A DNA stretch of 64,000 bases from the NCBI GenBank assembly GCA_016803235.1, contig JADCLI010000022.1:21015-85014 (forward strand), given 5' to 3'. Shown piece by piece: positions 63,109-64,000 of this stretch (within the stretch, counting starts at the first letter, position 1; every line of letters begins with the position of its first letter). Under the pieces are notes generated by a model, which was given only the letters and a program-made list of their open reading frames with translations, searched no databases and was not told where the DNA came from. The translations under genes were made by a program, and so were the position numbers. The DNA is from Pimelobacter simplex (GTDB taxonomy: Bacteria > Actinomycetota > Actinomycetes > Propionibacteriales > Nocardioidaceae).

Positions 63109-63870
63109 ATGCCCACAGCTCTCGTGACCGGCGCCACCGCCGGCATCGGCCTCGAGTTCGCCCGCCAGCTGGCCGCCCGCGGCAACGACCTGGTCCTGGT
63201 GGCCCGCGACGAGGTGCGGCTCGCCTCCGTCGCCGGGGAGCTGCGCTCGTCGTACGGCGTCGGGGTGGACGTGCTGCCCGGCGACCTGACCGCGCCCGAC
63301 GCGCTGGCCCGGGTCGAGGCAAGGCTGGCCGATCGCGGCGCCCCGGTGGACCTGCTCGTCAACAACGCCGGCTTCGGGCTCAAGGAGCGCTTCCTCGACA
63401 ACCCGGTCGATGTCGAGCAGGCCCAGCAGGACGTGCTCGTGCGGGCCGTCCTGCGGCTGACGCACGCCGCGCTCGGGGGCATGGTCGAGCGCGGGCACGG
63501 CGGCGTGATCAACGTGTCGAGCGTGGCGGCCTTCCTGCCGCGCGGCACCTACAGCGCGGCGAAGGCGTGGGTGAACTCGTTCAGCGCCTGGGCGCACCAA
63601 GAGTACGCCGGGCAGGGCGTCACCGTGATGGCGCTGTGCCCGGGCTTCGTGAGGACCGAGTTCCACGAGCGCCTCGGCATCGACCGCGACGCCTCCGCGC
63701 CCCGGGTGCTGTGGCTGGAGCCGGACCGGCTGGTCCGCGACGCGCTCGCCGACTTCGACCGGGGCCGGGCGATGTCGATCCCGTCGAAGCGCTACAAGGC
63801 GATCGTCACCGCCAGCAGGCTGGTCCCCCGCCCCGCCCTGCAGCGGCTGCAGTCGCTCGGTCGGAAGTAG
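63109..63870 (+). CDS. Short-chain dehydrogenase/reductase
   Basis: Classical SDR of 253 residues: cofactor loop TGATAGIGLEFARQLAARG, NNAG in LLVNNAGFGL, the active-site Ser in NVSSVAAF and YxxxK in YSAAKAWVNS. The ARD after the second strand (LVARDEVRL) suggests NADP preference. C-terminal SKRYKAIVTASRLVPRP resembles the YqjQ/DltE-like group. Substrate unknown. Leaderless start. Confidence 0.88.
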   Translation: MPTALVTGATAGIGLEFARQLAARGNDLVLVARDEVRLASVAGELRSSYGVGVDVLPGDLTAPDALARVEARLADRGAPVDLLVNNAGFGLKERFLDNPVDVEQAQQDVLVRAVLRLTHAALGGMVERGHGGVINVSSVAAFLPRGTYSAAKAWVNSFSAWAHQEYAGQGVTVMALCPGFVRTEFHERLGIDRDASAPRVLWLEPDRLVRDALADFDRGRAMSIPSKRYKAIVTASRLVPRPALQRLQSLGRK

Positions 63871-63936
63871 GGCCGGGTGTCCGCGTGGCCTAGCTGTTCT
63901 GACCACGGACGTTAGGTACGGCGGGTCGGCTGGACC

Positions 63937-63957
63937 ATGACGAATACCTCCGGGTGA
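63937..63957 (+). other. Possible 6-codon leader ORF before an off-window gene
   Basis: ATG at 63937 encodes MTNTSG and stops at 63957, right where a hairpin begins. It could be a leader peptide or chance; no ribosome binding site is visible before it. Confidence 0.25.
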
Positions 63958-64000
63958 GGTGTGGAGCTACCACGCACCCACACTCACCACGGAGGTCTTC
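63953..64000 (+). promoter_or_regulatory. Hairpin and ribosome binding site of a gene starting beyond the window
   Basis: Arms 63953-63964 and 63978-63988 pair over 11 bases with one bulge. GGAGG follows at 63991-63995 with five bases to the window edge, so a start codon is expected at about 64001. The next gene, possibly a mobile-element gene, cannot be seen. Confidence 0.4.

Overview
The window looks like chromosome of a high-GC actinobacterium, most likely a Nocardioides-type member of the Propionibacteriales. The evidence is strongly GC-biased third codon positions, many GTG starts, ATGA/GTGA stop-start overlaps, and actinobacterial gene neighbourhoods. These include sigE-antisigma-htrA with a divergent O-methyltransferase, eno-ftsB-DUF501-ppx, and dap genes near a LOG-family gene, DUF3117 and a ferredoxin, recalling gene order around Rv1023-1026 and Rv1177-1223 of Mycobacterium tuberculosis. 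No phage, CRISPR array or complete insertion sequence is visible. The genus is an inference.

Layout. 1-720: start of an NAD-glutamate dehydrogenase. 850-10474: a PucR-type regulator and a tightly coupled operon (aldehyde dehydrogenase, NCS1 permease, FAD amine oxidase, second aldehyde dehydrogenase, family III CoA-transferase, glutaryl-CoA-dehydrogenase-like enzyme). It reads as a route from an imported amine to an acyl-CoA, possibly via glutarate. 10513-17271: paired DUF2505 genes, a WS/DGAT acyltransferase with an altered active-site motif, a cupredoxin-like lipoprotein overlapping a polytopic membrane protein, a SAF/CpaE-like pair and a small HTH protein. 17300-20664: htrA, anti-sigma and sigE (envelope stress) plus a divergent methyltransferase. 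20725-26539: acyl-ACP desaturase, leucyl aminopeptidase, DUF3117, a DivIVA-domain protein, a LOG protein, dapE and a secreted protein. 26781-30200: ileS behind a T-box leader. 30279-37911: mostly single genes, including dapD, dapC and ferredoxin. 37911-43438: acetyltransferases, cystathionine beta-synthase, a GDSL hydrolase and a DUF559-like gene bracketed by matching hairpin repeats. 43596-49397: Bax-inhibitor protein, a two-ClpP operon with its small XRE regulator, a tRNA, peptide deformylase and a second ECF sigma/partner pair. 49936-51445: a 41-residue secreted-peptide gene facing an HTH-TPR regulator. 51715-55804: UDG, ppx, DUF501, ftsB-like and enolase. 55916-63870: membrane protein, TetR/hydroxylase pair, ferritin-like protein, DEAD-box helicase, secreted nuclease-fold protein, L,D-transpeptidase, ParA and an SDR. 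The last 130 bases carry a leader whose gene starts just outside.

The most notable observations are: a ClpP pair whose second subunit has Ala where the catalytic Ser should be, next to a PopR/ClgR-like regulator ending in Ala-Ala; the small secreted peptide facing an HTH-TPR regulator; the hairpin-bracketed DUF559-like gene; an atypical class-I tRNA with anticodon UAA; and a recurrent promoter layout in which a TANNNT hexamer lies 5-8 bases before the start codon, implying widespread leaderless transcription.
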